DNA of 45,903 bases, taken from an uncultured Eubacteriales bacterium (GTDB lineage Bacteria; Bacillota; Clostridia; Oscillospirales; CAG-382). The position numbers and the translations under genes are program-made. The stretch covers positions 1 through 45,903 of the forward strand of contig URJL01000014.1 of the NCBI GenBank assembly GCA_900548115.1, written 5' to 3'. Positions 26,697-34,613 of the stretch are shown piece after piece (position 1 is the stretch's first letter; every line of letters starts with the position of its first letter). The notes below the pieces were generated by a model. That model was given only the letters and a program-made list of their open reading frames with translations, did no database searches and had not been told where the DNA came from.

Positions 26697-27323
26697 TTAT
26701 TGCTTCATAAGCAGTGTAAGCGCTTTGCGTATGCGCTCTTCGGTCGAACCGGCGCCCGCCGCTTTGACCGCGCGCGCCGCCTCGTTTTTCGTATATCCGA
26801 GGACCAGAAGCGCTTCGAGCGCGTCGCTCTCTGCCGAATCTCTTTCCGAGATCGTTTCGGAAAGGGGTTCGTCCTCCGATGAAAAGGCGGTTTTTTGCAG
26901 CTTGTCCTTCAGCTCGAGAATGACCTTCTGCGCCGTTTTCAGACCGACACCGTTTGCCCGCGCGATGGCGCGCGCGTCGTCGGCGGCACAGGCGGCGGCA
27001 AGCTCGGACGGCGAAAGGGTCGAAAGAACCGACAGCGCACCCTTCGGACCGATGCCCGAAACGCCGATCAAAAGGCGGAAAACGTCCCGTTCCTCTTCGT
27101 CAAAAAAGCCGTACAGCTCCTGTCCGTCCTCCTTGACCGAAAAATGCGTGTATAATTTCGCTTTTCCGCCGTCGGCATTTCCCTCGGTCGATATCGTGTG
27201 GGTGCGGGAAAGCTTGCCGAAGGTGGCCGAACTGATGTTGAGAAGATAGCCCACGCCGCCGCAGTCGAGCACCGCGCAGTCGGGACGAAGAAGGGTCAAG
27301 AGACCGTTGATGTAGTAAAACAT
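26697..27323 (-). CDS. ruvA: Holliday junction-binding protein RuvA
   Basis: 208 residues. Forms the tetramer that holds the four-way junction. The OB-fold start (MFYYINGLLTLL), the helix-hairpin-helix pair (LLIGVSGIGPKGALSVLS and AIARANGVGLKTAQKVILELKDKL) and the C-terminal RuvB-contact domain (ALEALLVLGYTKNEAARAV) are clear. GGAG lies 11 bases before the ATG. Confidence 0.97.
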   Translation of the reverse strand: MFYYINGLLTLLRPDCAVLDCGGVGYLLNISSATFGKLSRTHTISTEGNADGGKAKLYTHFSVKEDGQELYGFFDEEERDVFRLLIGVSGIGPKGALSVLSTLSPSELAAACAADDARAIARANGVGLKTAQKVILELKDKLQKTAFSSEDEPLSETISERDSAESDALEALLVLGYTKNEAARAVKAAGAGSTEERIRKALTLLMKQ

Positions 27324-27360
27324 AGTGAAGAAAACTCCGTTTTTCGTTTTTTACGAAATT

Positions 27361-27852
27361 TTACGAAAGGGAAAAAAGCGCCGACGACGAGCAGTAAGCG
27401 TGACAGATCGCGGCGGCGAGCGCGTCGGCGGTATCGTCGGGCTTTGGAGGCGCTTTCAGCGACAAAAGCGTCGTGACCATGGCGATGATCTGATGCTTTT
27501 CCGCCCGTCCGTAGCCTGTGACCGCCTGCTTTATCTGCAAGGGAGTGTATTCAAAGATCGGAATGCCGCGCTTTGCGGCGGCAAGAAGCATAACACCGCG
27601 TGCCTGACAGACATTGACGGCGGTCGTCGCGTTGCTGTTGAAAAACAGCTCCTCGATCGACAAGGCGTCGGGACGATAGGTGTCGCACAGCTCGCATATC
27701 CCGTCGTAGATCTCGGAAAGCCGTGTTTCGGTTTTGGTGCGGGCGGGCGTTGTGATTGCACCGTAATCGAGCACCGTAAATTTTCCGTCGGTATACCCGA
27801 GGGCGCCGAACCCTACGATCGCATACCCGGGGTCGATTCCCAAAATGATCAT
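27361..27852 (-). CDS. ruvC: Holliday junction resolvase RuvC
   Basis: 163 residues. Endonuclease that cuts junctions symmetrically. Asp7 in LGIDPGYA, the Glu pair in SIEELFF (67-68), and the KPDDTADALAAAICH end carry the catalytic acids. The ATG at 27852 has GGAG upstream; extra upstream codons (to 27966) overlap the promoter and cannot be translated from it. First gene of the ten-gene directon. Confidence 0.96.
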   Translation of the reverse strand: MIILGIDPGYAIVGFGALGYTDGKFTVLDYGAITTPARTKTETRLSEIYDGICELCDTYRPDALSIEELFFNSNATTAVNVCQARGVMLLAAAKRGIPIFEYTPLQIKQAVTGYGRAEKHQIIAMVTTLLSLKAPPKPDDTADALAAAICHAYCSSSALFSLS

Positions 27853-27885
27853 AGGTATACAACTCCACAGTAGAATAACTGTATT

Positions 27886-27914
27886 ATTATAGCATGCTTT
27901 TTCGAAAAAGTAAA
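27886..27914 (-). promoter_or_regulatory. promoter of ruvC and the downstream directon
   Basis: Minus strand TTTACT (27909-27914), 17-bp spacer, TATAAT (27886-27891) with an extended TGC. No SOS-type box is apparent around it. Back to back with the aspartate-kinase promoter 40 bases away. Confidence 0.85.
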
Positions 27915-27954
27915 GACCTATCGTCTCTTCTTTGCGTTTATCGGGCATTTTCCC

Positions 27955-28012
27955 TTGACAAAACACATAAAATTTGATACACTGTTGTTCGTGATACGAT
28001 TGACGAACAACA
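27955..28012 (+). promoter_or_regulatory. aspartate-kinase promoter with downstream inverted repeat
   Basis: TTGACA (27955-27960), 17-bp spacer, TACACT (27978-27983). Starting at the last base of the -10, TGTTGTTCGT (27983-27992) and ACGAACAACA (28003-28012) form a perfect 10-bp inverted repeat with a 10-base centre, covering the transcription start. It may be a repressor operator or a 5' hairpin. No lysine riboswitch or T-box fits in the 26 bases left before the gene. Confidence 0.8.
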
Positions 28013-28037
28013 CGGCACGAAACAGGAGTTTTGAATC

Positions 28038-29378
28038 ATGGGAATCAAAGTGGCAAAGTTCGGAGGCAGCTCGCTTGCCGACGAAAACCAGTTCCGAAAA
28101 GTAAAAAAGATCATAGACGCCGATCCCGATCGGCGCTATATCGTTCCCTCGGCGCCCGGCAAGCGTTTTTCCGAGGATATTAAGATCACCGATATGCTTT
28201 ACCGCTGCTATGATCTTGCCAAGGCGGGAAAGAATTTCGATGAGGAATTCGGCATTATCGAAAAACGCTACAACGACATTATTGCGGCTCTCTCTCTTTC
28301 GCTTTCGCTGAAGGACGATTTTGCCGACATCAAATCGGCGCTGCGCGCCAAGGTCGGCAAGGACTTTGCGGCAAGCCGCGGCGAGTATTTGAACGGCAAA
28401 ATTTTGGCGGAATATCTCGGATACGAGTTCATCGACGCCGCCGAGGTCATTTTCTTTGACGAAAACGGAAAATACGACGCAGAACACACCGACGCCGTTC
28501 TTTCCGAACGGCTGAAGAATATTGAACGAGCCGTCATTCCCGGCTTTTACGGTGTTTCGACCAACGACACCATCAAGACCTTCTCGCGCGGCGGCTCGGA
28601 TATTACGGGCGCGATCGTGGCGAAAGCGGTTCACGCCGATCTTTACGAAAACTGGACCGACGTGTCGGGTTTTCTTTCCGCCGATCCCCGCATCGTGAAA
28701 AATCCCCGCCCGATCGAGCTTATCACCTATCGCGAGCTGCGCGAGCTTTCGTATATGGGCGCGACCGTGCTGCACGAGGAAGCCATCTTCCCCGTAAAAT
28801 CGGTCGGCATCCCGATCAATATCCGCAACACCAACAAGCCTGAGGACTGCGGAACCATGATCGTTTCGAACGTTTCCACCTTCCGCAGCGACGACGTAAA
28901 CCCCAATGTCATCACCGGTATTGCGGGCAAGAAGAACTTTTCGGTCATCACGCTCGAGAAAGACCGCATGAACGAAGAGGTCGGCTTCGGACGGCGTGTT
29001 TTGGAAGTTTTGGAGCGGTATAAGCTCTGCTTTGAACACCTCCCGTCGGGCATTGACACCATGTCGGTTATTTTGGAGGAAAACGCCTTTTCCGCCATTG
29101 AAAAAGACATCATCTCCGACCTTTTCGAAGAGACGAATGCCGATTCGATCGATGTGGAACGGGGAATCGCCCTTGTCGCCGTCGCGGGTCACGGCATGAA
29201 GAACATGCGCGGTACGGCGGCGAAAATCTTCTCCTCCCTTGCCGCTGCCAACATCAACATCCGCATGATCGACCAGGGTTCGAGCGAGCTTACCATCATC
29301 ATCGGCGTCAACAACGACGATTTCGAGGAGTCGATCCGCACGATTTACGCGGCGTTTGACGACGGAAAAACTGAGTGA
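28038..29378 (+). CDS. aspartate kinase
   Basis: 446 residues. Phosphorylates aspartate, entering lysine, threonine and methionine synthesis. The kinase domain opens with KFGGSSLADENQF (7-19), has SRGGSDITGAIVAKAVHADLYENWTDVSG and the HEEAIFPVKSVGIPINIRNT segment; two ACT domains follow (about 300-446), so feedback by lysine or threonine is expected. This is the ThrA/LysC-like type without a regulatory second ORF. The AGGAG ribosome site is before the ATG. It is a single-gene unit with its own promoter and terminator. Confidence 0.93.
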   Translation: MGIKVAKFGGSSLADENQFRKVKKIIDADPDRRYIVPSAPGKRFSEDIKITDMLYRCYDLAKAGKNFDEEFGIIEKRYNDIIAALSLSLSLKDDFADIKSALRAKVGKDFAASRGEYLNGKILAEYLGYEFIDAAEVIFFDENGKYDAEHTDAVLSERLKNIERAVIPGFYGVSTNDTIKTFSRGGSDITGAIVAKAVHADLYENWTDVSGFLSADPRIVKNPRPIELITYRELRELSYMGATVLHEEAIFPVKSVGIPINIRNTNKPEDCGTMIVSNVSTFRSDDVNPNVITGIAGKKNFSVITLEKDRMNEEVGFGRRVLEVLERYKLCFEHLPSGIDTMSVILEENAFSAIEKDIISDLFEETNADSIDVERGIALVAVAGHGMKNMRGTAAKIFSSLAAANINIRMIDQGSSELTIIIGVNNDDFEESIRTIYAAFDDGKTE

Positions 29379-29406
29379 AAAAGAGCCGCGCACCGCGCGG
29401 ACACGC

Positions 29407-29438
29407 AAGCCTTCCCCTTGTCGGGAAGGCTTTTTTGT
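29407..29438 (+). terminator. terminator after aspartate kinase
   Basis: AAGCCTTCCC/GGGAAGGCTT stem (29407-29432) followed by TTTTTTG, 30 bases after the stop. Confidence 0.93.
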
Positions 29439-29455
29439 TTTTGCTTATTTTCGGG

Positions 29456-29505
29456 TTGACTTTTCTTCGGTTTTGTCGTACAATAGCGGCTGTACGGCAA
29501 AACCG
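29456..29505 (+). promoter_or_regulatory. MATE operon promoter with overlapping palindrome
   Basis: TTGACT (29456-29461), 17-bp spacer, TACAAT (29479-29484). CGGTTTTGTCGTACA (29468-29482) and TGTACGGCAAAACCG (29491-29505) form a 15-bp inverted repeat with one G-T mismatch around eight bases, covering spacer, -10 and start site. A palindrome in this position is typical of a repressor operator. No TetR or MarR gene is in the window to match it. Confidence 0.82.
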
Positions 29506-29538
29506 CACCGAATATACCGAATCTAAGGAAAACAGGAC

Positions 29539-30891
29539 ATGGAACTTACCCGCGACAAGAGCTTTTTTAAAAATTTCTTTTCCCTTTACGTCATTATCGT
29601 ACTGCAAAACGTCATCGTTTTGAGCGTCAATCTTGCCGACAACATCATGGTCGGCGCTTACAACGAGACCTCGCTTTCGGGCGTGGCTTCGGTCAATCAG
29701 CTGCAGTTTATCTTCCAGCAGATCATCATGGGCACGGGCGAGACGCTTGTGGTGATGGGCAGTCAGTACTGGGGGCAGAAAAGAACGAAGCCGATCAAGG
29801 CGCTCGGAGCGGGCGCACTGTATCTCGGACTTTTCTTCGGAATTTTGCTTTTTGCGCTCGCCTGCGTTATGCCGCACAGCCTTGTGCGCGTTTTTACCCC
29901 GCATGAGGCGATTATCGCCGAGGGTGTGAAATATATCGAAATCATAAAATATACTTACCCGATCTTCGCCGTCACGAATATTCTGCTTGCCGAACTGAAA
30001 TCGGTCGAGACGGTGCGCATTTCGTTTTACACGTCGCTCATGGCTCTGATCATAAACTGTTCGATCAACTATACGCTGATCGGCGGTCATTTCGGCGCGC
30101 CGGCGCTGGGCGTTCGGGGCGCGGCGATCGGCACGCTCGTCTCGCGCATTGCGGAGTTCGCGGTGGTGGTGATCTACGTTGCCTTTTTTGACAAAAAGCT
30201 GCGCGTGCGCCCTTCGGACATTCTTCGTCCCGACGGCGTTTTGGTTGCGGATTATTTCAAAAAATGCGTCTATTTCGTCGTGGTCGCGGGTATGTTCGGA
30301 CTTTCGACCGCGCTCCAGACGGTTATTCTCGGGCACATGAACGAGTCCGCCATCGCGGCAAATTCGGTCGCGACGACTCTGTTTCAGGTGTTAAAGGTCG
30401 CTTCGGTGGGCGCCGCTTCGGCGACCTCCATTGTCATCGGAAAGACGATCGGAAAAGGGGAGCTGCAAAAGCTCAAAGGATATGTCAACACCCTGCAGCT
30501 TATGTTCCTCGCCATCGGCTTTACGACGAGCGTTTTGCTTTTTTTCCTTCGTTTTCCGATCCTTTCGCTGTATGATCTTTCGCCCGCGACCAAAAAAATG
30601 GCGGAGCAGTTCATTTTGGTTTTGTGCGTCACGGGCTTCGGCACGGCTTATGAAATGCCCGTCATAACGGGTATTATCCGCGGCGGGGGAGATTCGCGCT
30701 TTGTCTTTATCAACGACCTTATCAGCATTTGGGGGATCGTTCTTCCCGTTTCGTTCTGCGCCGCGTTCGTGTGGCAATTGCCGCCGTATCTTATCGTTTT
30801 GCTTTTAAACGGGGATCAGATCTTCAAATGCGCCGCTGCGGCGATCCGCGTCAACCGCTATCACTGGATCAAAAAGCTGACCCGCGAATGA
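29539..30891 (+). CDS. MATE-family efflux transporter
   Basis: 450 residues, twelve membrane spans in two six-span halves. NLADNIMVGAYNETSLSGVASVNQ is the hallmark opening of MATE proteins (about 31-54), with a related stretch in the second half (VILGHMNESAIAANSVATT). These export drugs or metabolites using Na+ or H+. TAAGGAAAACAGG precedes the ATG. First of four genes on one transcript; the palindromic operator suggests induction, perhaps by its substrate. Confidence 0.93.
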   Translation: MELTRDKSFFKNFFSLYVIIVLQNVIVLSVNLADNIMVGAYNETSLSGVASVNQLQFIFQQIIMGTGETLVVMGSQYWGQKRTKPIKALGAGALYLGLFFGILLFALACVMPHSLVRVFTPHEAIIAEGVKYIEIIKYTYPIFAVTNILLAELKSVETVRISFYTSLMALIINCSINYTLIGGHFGAPALGVRGAAIGTLVSRIAEFAVVVIYVAFFDKKLRVRPSDILRPDGVLVADYFKKCVYFVVVAGMFGLSTALQTVILGHMNESAIAANSVATTLFQVLKVASVGAASATSIVIGKTIGKGELQKLKGYVNTLQLMFLAIGFTTSVLLFFLRFPILSLYDLSPATKKMAEQFILVLCVTGFGTAYEMPVITGIIRGGGDSRFVFINDLISIWGIVLPVSFCAAFVWQLPPYLIVLLLNGDQIFKCAAAAIRVNRYHWIKKLTRE

Positions 30892-30924
30892 GGCGGGCAA
30901 AGGAAAAAGAAAAAGGAGAAAAGT

Positions 30925-31635
30925 ATGAAAAAGATTCGAAGAGGGCTCCTTGTCGCGATTGCCGTCCTATTGCTTCTTTGCGCCGCGGTCGGGATTCCCA
31001 ACGCCGTGATGTACGGCTTTTCGCAAGGAAAGCTCCTTTCGCCCGAGACGGTCGGAAAAGCCGACTGTATATTGATCTTCGGCGCGGGTCTGCGCCCCGA
31101 CGGAAGTCCGTCGAAAATGCTTGCCGAGCGGCTGGACGCGGGATTTCTTCTCTATTCCAAGGGAAAATCCGAGCGCATTTTGGTCAGCGGCGACCACGGA
31201 ACGAAGGATTATGACGAGGTCGGCGCGATGAAACGCTATCTGATGGGAAAGGGCGTTCCCGACCGTGCGATTTTTATGGATCACGCGGGCTTTTCGACCT
31301 ATGATACGCTTTACCGCGCAAAGCACATTTTCGCCTGCGAAAGCGCCGTTTTGGTGACGCAGAAATATCACCTTTACCGCGCCTTGTATGTCGGAAACGC
31401 GCTCGGAATCGACTGTTCGGGCGTCGATGCGACAAAAACGGTATATCGCGGACAAACCCTTCGCGATCTGCGCGAGGCGGCGGCACGGACAAAGGATTTT
31501 TACAAGCTGTGGACAAAGCCCCGCGCGTCGATCATGGGAGAGAAAATTCCCGTTTCGGGCGACGGAAGTGTTACGAATGACAAAGAGTTCAAAGAATATG
31601 CCGAATCGGTTTCGGCACGGAGGGAAGAAACATGA
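30925..31635 (+). CDS. SanA/YdcF-like DUF218 membrane-anchored protein
   Basis: 236 residues with an N-terminal membrane anchor (about 7-30) and a DUF218 domain: DCILIFGAGLRPDGSPSKMLAERLDAG, ILVSGDHGTKDYDEVGAMKRYLM, and VTQKYHLYRALYV. Family members SanA and YdcF affect envelope barrier function; the biochemical role is unsettled. AAGGAG lies seven bases before the ATG. Its stop overlaps the next gene in an ATGA. Confidence 0.9.
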   Translation: MKKIRRGLLVAIAVLLLLCAAVGIPNAVMYGFSQGKLLSPETVGKADCILIFGAGLRPDGSPSKMLAERLDAGFLLYSKGKSERILVSGDHGTKDYDEVGAMKRYLMGKGVPDRAIFMDHAGFSTYDTLYRAKHIFACESAVLVTQKYHLYRALYVGNALGIDCSGVDATKTVYRGQTLRDLREAAARTKDFYKLWTKPRASIMGEKIPVSGDGSVTNDKEFKEYAESVSARREET

Positions 31636-32339
31636 GACTTTCGATCGAGGATAACACCGTATCGGCAAAAAATCAGGTCACCGAGTCACAGCAGGTGAGC
31701 TTTTTCCCCGGAAAAGGCGGCGTGAAGATCTGCTTTATCGGCAATTCCATCACCCGCCACGCGCCGAGCGAATCGATCGGCTGGCACGGCGATTGGGGCA
31801 TGGCGGCTTCGTGCGCCGAAAAGGATTACTGCCATCTGCTCATGAAAAAGATACGCGAAAAGCACCCCGACGCGGCGTTTATGATCTTGCAGGAGGCAAA
31901 TTGGGAACGGAATTTTTGGAAAGAGGATGTTGAACGCTATGACACCGCCATGCGGCAGATCGAGGTTTTCGACCCCGACATCGTGGTTTTGCGCCTTGCG
32001 GAAAACGTTTCGCGCGAGTCGGCGGCGGAACATGATTTCGGAAAAGGCTTTGACGATCTTTGCCGATACGTTTCCGACAATTCTCGAAGAAAGCTTTTGA
32101 TCACCGACAGCTTTTGGTACAGTCCGTGGACCGAAAACGAAATTCGTACGGCAGCAGAAAAATACGCGGGCGGCGTAATCTCGCTTTATGATCTCGGAAA
32201 CCGCGATGATATGAAGGCGCTCGGACTTTTCGAGCACGCGGGCGTTGCCGCGCACCCCGGGGACGAAGGTATGGCGGAGATTGCAAAACGGATCGGAGAC
32301 CGTCTTTTGCCGCTTGCCGACACATTTTTTGAAGAATAA
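31632..32339 (+). CDS. SGNH/GDSL-type hydrolase-like protein
   Basis: 235 residues. Block I FIGNSITRH gives the nucleophile Ser39; block III is LRLAENVS with Asn; the C-terminal AAHPGDEGMAEIA gives His208. The usual Asp three residues before this His is Val205, so the triad seems reduced to a dyad or uses another acid. Such enzymes deacylate sugars, lipids or wall polymers. No signal peptide, so cytoplasmic. Translationally coupled to the SanA-like gene. Confidence 0.83.
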   Translation: MRLSIEDNTVSAKNQVTESQQVSFFPGKGGVKICFIGNSITRHAPSESIGWHGDWGMAASCAEKDYCHLLMKKIREKHPDAAFMILQEANWERNFWKEDVERYDTAMRQIEVFDPDIVVLRLAENVSRESAAEHDFGKGFDDLCRYVSDNSRRKLLITDSFWYSPWTENEIRTAAEKYAGGVISLYDLGNRDDMKALGLFEHAGVAAHPGDEGMAEIAKRIGDRLLPLADTFFEE

Positions 32340-32354
32340 GGAGTTTTGAACAGT

Positions 32355-33569
32355 ATGGAAAGCCCCGCACAGCTTTTACATAAGAAAAATCCCTACCGCA
32401 AAACGGTGCGCGCCTGCTATCTCGGCTATGTTTCACAGGCGATCGTCTGCTGCTACGTGCCGCTTTTGTTTACCCGTTTTCAGCAGCAATACGGAATCCC
32501 GCTTTATAAGATCACGGCGCTGATTACCGTTTGTTTTGTTTTGCAATTGTTTGTCGATTTTGCGGCGGCGTTTTTTGTTGATAAGATCGGCTATCGCGCT
32601 TCGGCGGCGGGGGGAAACGCCTTCACGGCTCTGGGACTTTGCACCATGACCTTTTTGCCCGAGATATTGTCCGACCCGTTTACGGGGCTTTTGCTTTCGG
32701 TTTTGATCTATTCGATCGGCGCGGGGCTTTTGGAGGTCGTCGTCAGCCCGATCGTGGAGGCGTGCCCGAGCGACAACAAAGAGGGTACGATGAGCCTTTT
32801 GCATTCCTTTTTCTGCTGGGGATGCGTTGCGGTCGTTGTGCTTTCCACGGTATTTTTCGGTGCGTTCGGCATACAAAACTGGAAGATCCTTTCGCTTTTG
32901 TGGGCGCTGATACCGCTTTTCAACACGCTGAATTTTCTGCGCGTTCCGATGTGTGATCTTTCCGAGGCGGACGGCGAACAGCTCTCACTCGGAGGGCTTT
33001 TGAAGAATCGTCTTTTCTGGCTGATCGTTCTTCTCATGATCTGCGCCGGTGCGTGCGAGCAGGGGATCAGCCAATGGAGCTCGACCTTTGTCGAAAAGGC
33101 GCTGGATATTCCGAAAGTATACGGAGATCTTGCGGGACCCGCCGTCTTTTCGACGCTGATGGGTACGTCGCGCGCGCTGTACGGTAAGTTCAGTCAAAAG
33201 CTTCCGCTTGCACCCGCGCTTTTGGTCAGCAGCCTTTTGTGCGTTGCGGCATATTGTCTTGTCGCCTTTTCGCAAAACCCGATTCTTTCGCTTTTCGGGA
33301 TCGCACTTTGCGGCTTTTCGGTCGGGATCATGTGGCCCGGCACGTTCAGCCTTGCCGCCGCGTCGGTGAAGGGCGGAAGTGCGATGTTTGCCTTTCTCGC
33401 CCTTGCGGGCGACCTCGGCTGTTCGGCGGGACCGACCTTTGTCGGAATGGTGGCGGGAAGCTGCGGCGACGATCTTCGTATCGGCGTCGCGGCGGGTCTT
33501 GTTTTCCCGATCGTCATGGCGGTTTTGGCGGTGATAAGAAAAACGACCGAAAAAAAGCGCGAAAAGTAA
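32355..33569 (+). CDS. MFS transporter, FHS sugar-symporter-like
   Basis: 404 residues, twelve hydrophobic spans. FVDKIGYRASAAGGNAFTALGL is the loop 2-3 region, and SLLHSFFCWGCVAVV with GISQWSSTFVEKALDIPKVYGDLAGPAVFSTLMG resembles the fucose/FHS group (FucP-like) in the window's broader sugar context, though I cannot fix the substrate. ATG at 32355 lies 11 bases after AAGGAG; an in-frame TTG at 32346 is too close to it. Last gene before a strong terminator. Confidence 0.85.
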   Translation: MESPAQLLHKKNPYRKTVRACYLGYVSQAIVCCYVPLLFTRFQQQYGIPLYKITALITVCFVLQLFVDFAAAFFVDKIGYRASAAGGNAFTALGLCTMTFLPEILSDPFTGLLLSVLIYSIGAGLLEVVVSPIVEACPSDNKEGTMSLLHSFFCWGCVAVVVLSTVFFGAFGIQNWKILSLLWALIPLFNTLNFLRVPMCDLSEADGEQLSLGGLLKNRLFWLIVLLMICAGACEQGISQWSSTFVEKALDIPKVYGDLAGPAVFSTLMGTSRALYGKFSQKLPLAPALLVSSLLCVAAYCLVAFSQNPILSLFGIALCGFSVGIMWPGTFSLAAASVKGGSAMFAFLALAGDLGCSAGPTFVGMVAGSCGDDLRIGVAAGLVFPIVMAVLAVIRKTTEKKREK

Positions 33570-33582
33570 CGCCGACGATCAT

Positions 33583-33622
33583 AAAAAAACATCGGAAGCC
33601 GAATGGCTTCCGATGTTTTTTT
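33583..33622. terminator. bidirectional terminator
   Basis: Eighteen perfect pairs between 33583-33600 and 33605-33622 with a GAAT loop, starting and ending in A and T runs. It serves the MFS gene and the convergent CAP-domain gene. Confidence 0.95.
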
Positions 33623-33659
33623 GAATTTTTTGTCTTACCGTGTAAAACCGAAGAAAACG

Positions 33660-34388
33660 TCAATATGCAAATTCCTGCGCCCAGTAAAGACGACCGTCAC
33701 TGCCTTCGTATACGCCGACGGCGATCTTTGTGAAGTTTGCGTTCAGAATATTTTCGCGGTGACCTTCGGATTTCATCCAGTCGCTCATGACCGCTTCGGC
33801 GCTCGACTGACCCATCGCGATGTTTTCGCCCGCGCCGCGGTAGCTTACACCCGCTTCGTCAAAGGCGGTGAAACAGCGCGTTCCGTTCGGACGGGTGTGC
33901 GAAAAGCTGCTTACCAGCTCTTTTGCCCGCACATTTGCCGCCTTGGCAAGCGTCGCATCGTAGGTGACGGAGGAAAGGCCGTTTTGCGAGCGATAAGAAT
34001 TGACGAGCGCGATCACCTTTTCGGAAAGCGTTCCCGACACGGTCGGAGTCTCGTCCGGCTTTTCGTCGGGGGTTTCGTCGGGCGCATCGGGCGCGGAGGG
34101 GGGTTCGCAATTTCCGAGGCGGTTCGGAAGATCACGGAGAAGCTCCTTGCAACCGGCACCGTCACCTTTGGATGTAAGAAGTTTTTTTATCGTTTTGCAC
34201 GAAGCGTTCGAGCCGCTAAGGTCGCAGGAGAACTTCTCCGAAAGCGCTTTTTCAAGCTTTTCGGACAGTGCGGCTTCAAGTCCCGTCGAAGCGGCGCAAT
34301 CCTTTTTTTCTTCGGCAAAAGCCGAGAAGCTTCCGAACGGTACGGCGATCACGGCTGCCGCCGTAAGCATAGAAAGAATTTTTTTCAT
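33660..34388 (-). CDS. secreted CAP/SCP-domain protein (YkwD-like)
   Basis: 242 residues. Signal peptide at 1-25 with probable cut after AFA; a helical Cys-containing region (31-93), then a Pro/Asp/Glu/Thr linker (97-117), and the CAP domain at 121-242 (LVNSYRSQNG, SHTRPNGTRCF, GENIAMGQ, SEGHRENILNANFTKIAVGVY). CAP proteins in clostridia are secreted or spore-coat related with unknown reactions. No sorting or wall-binding motif. AAAGGAGG lies before the ATG at 34388. Confidence 0.92.
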   Translation of the reverse strand: MKKILSMLTAAAVIAVPFGSFSAFAEEKKDCAASTGLEAALSEKLEKALSEKFSCDLSGSNASCKTIKKLLTSKGDGAGCKELLRDLPNRLGNCEPPSAPDAPDETPDEKPDETPTVSGTLSEKVIALVNSYRSQNGLSSVTYDATLAKAANVRAKELVSSFSHTRPNGTRCFTAFDEAGVSYRGAGENIAMGQSSAEAVMSDWMKSEGHRENILNANFTKIAVGVYEGSDGRLYWAQEFAY

Positions 34389-34418
34389 AAAGATAACCTC
34401 CTTTCTTTCTATGCCTTG

Positions 34419-34447
34419 ATTATACAACGGCGGGAAATTTCGTGCAA
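34419..34447 (-). promoter_or_regulatory. promoter of the CAP-domain gene
   Basis: Minus strand TTGCAC (34442-34447), 17-bp spacer, TATAAT (34419-34424). Confidence 0.78.
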
Positions 34448-34501
34448 CGGTAATGAAAGGAAGCCCTTCCGTCCCTTCCCGTCAAAGGAAAAAGGCGGAA
34501 G

Positions 34502-34533
34502 AAAAAAACGCCGAAATCGCCTAAAATGCGGCG
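34502..34533 (-). terminator. terminator after the AraC regulator
   Basis: CGCCG/CGGCG stem (34509-34533), loop of 15 bases, then TTTTTTT on the minus strand, 80 bases downstream of the AraC-family gene. The long loop lowers certainty. Confidence 0.6.
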
Positions 34534-34613
34534 CGTTTTCCGAACATTCCCAACGGTTCTTTCGGAACAAAAACAAAAAGGAAGAGTTCGGAAGCTCGAA
34601 AACTAAGAAAAAA

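Noticed and set aside
28013..28037. Lysine riboswitch or T-box before aspartate kinase
   Set aside because: The leader is only about 50 bases and the palindrome takes most of it; far too short.
27918..29408. 496-codon open frame antisense to aspartate kinase
   Set aside because: Runs through the promoter, operator and all domains of the real gene; nothing recognisable.
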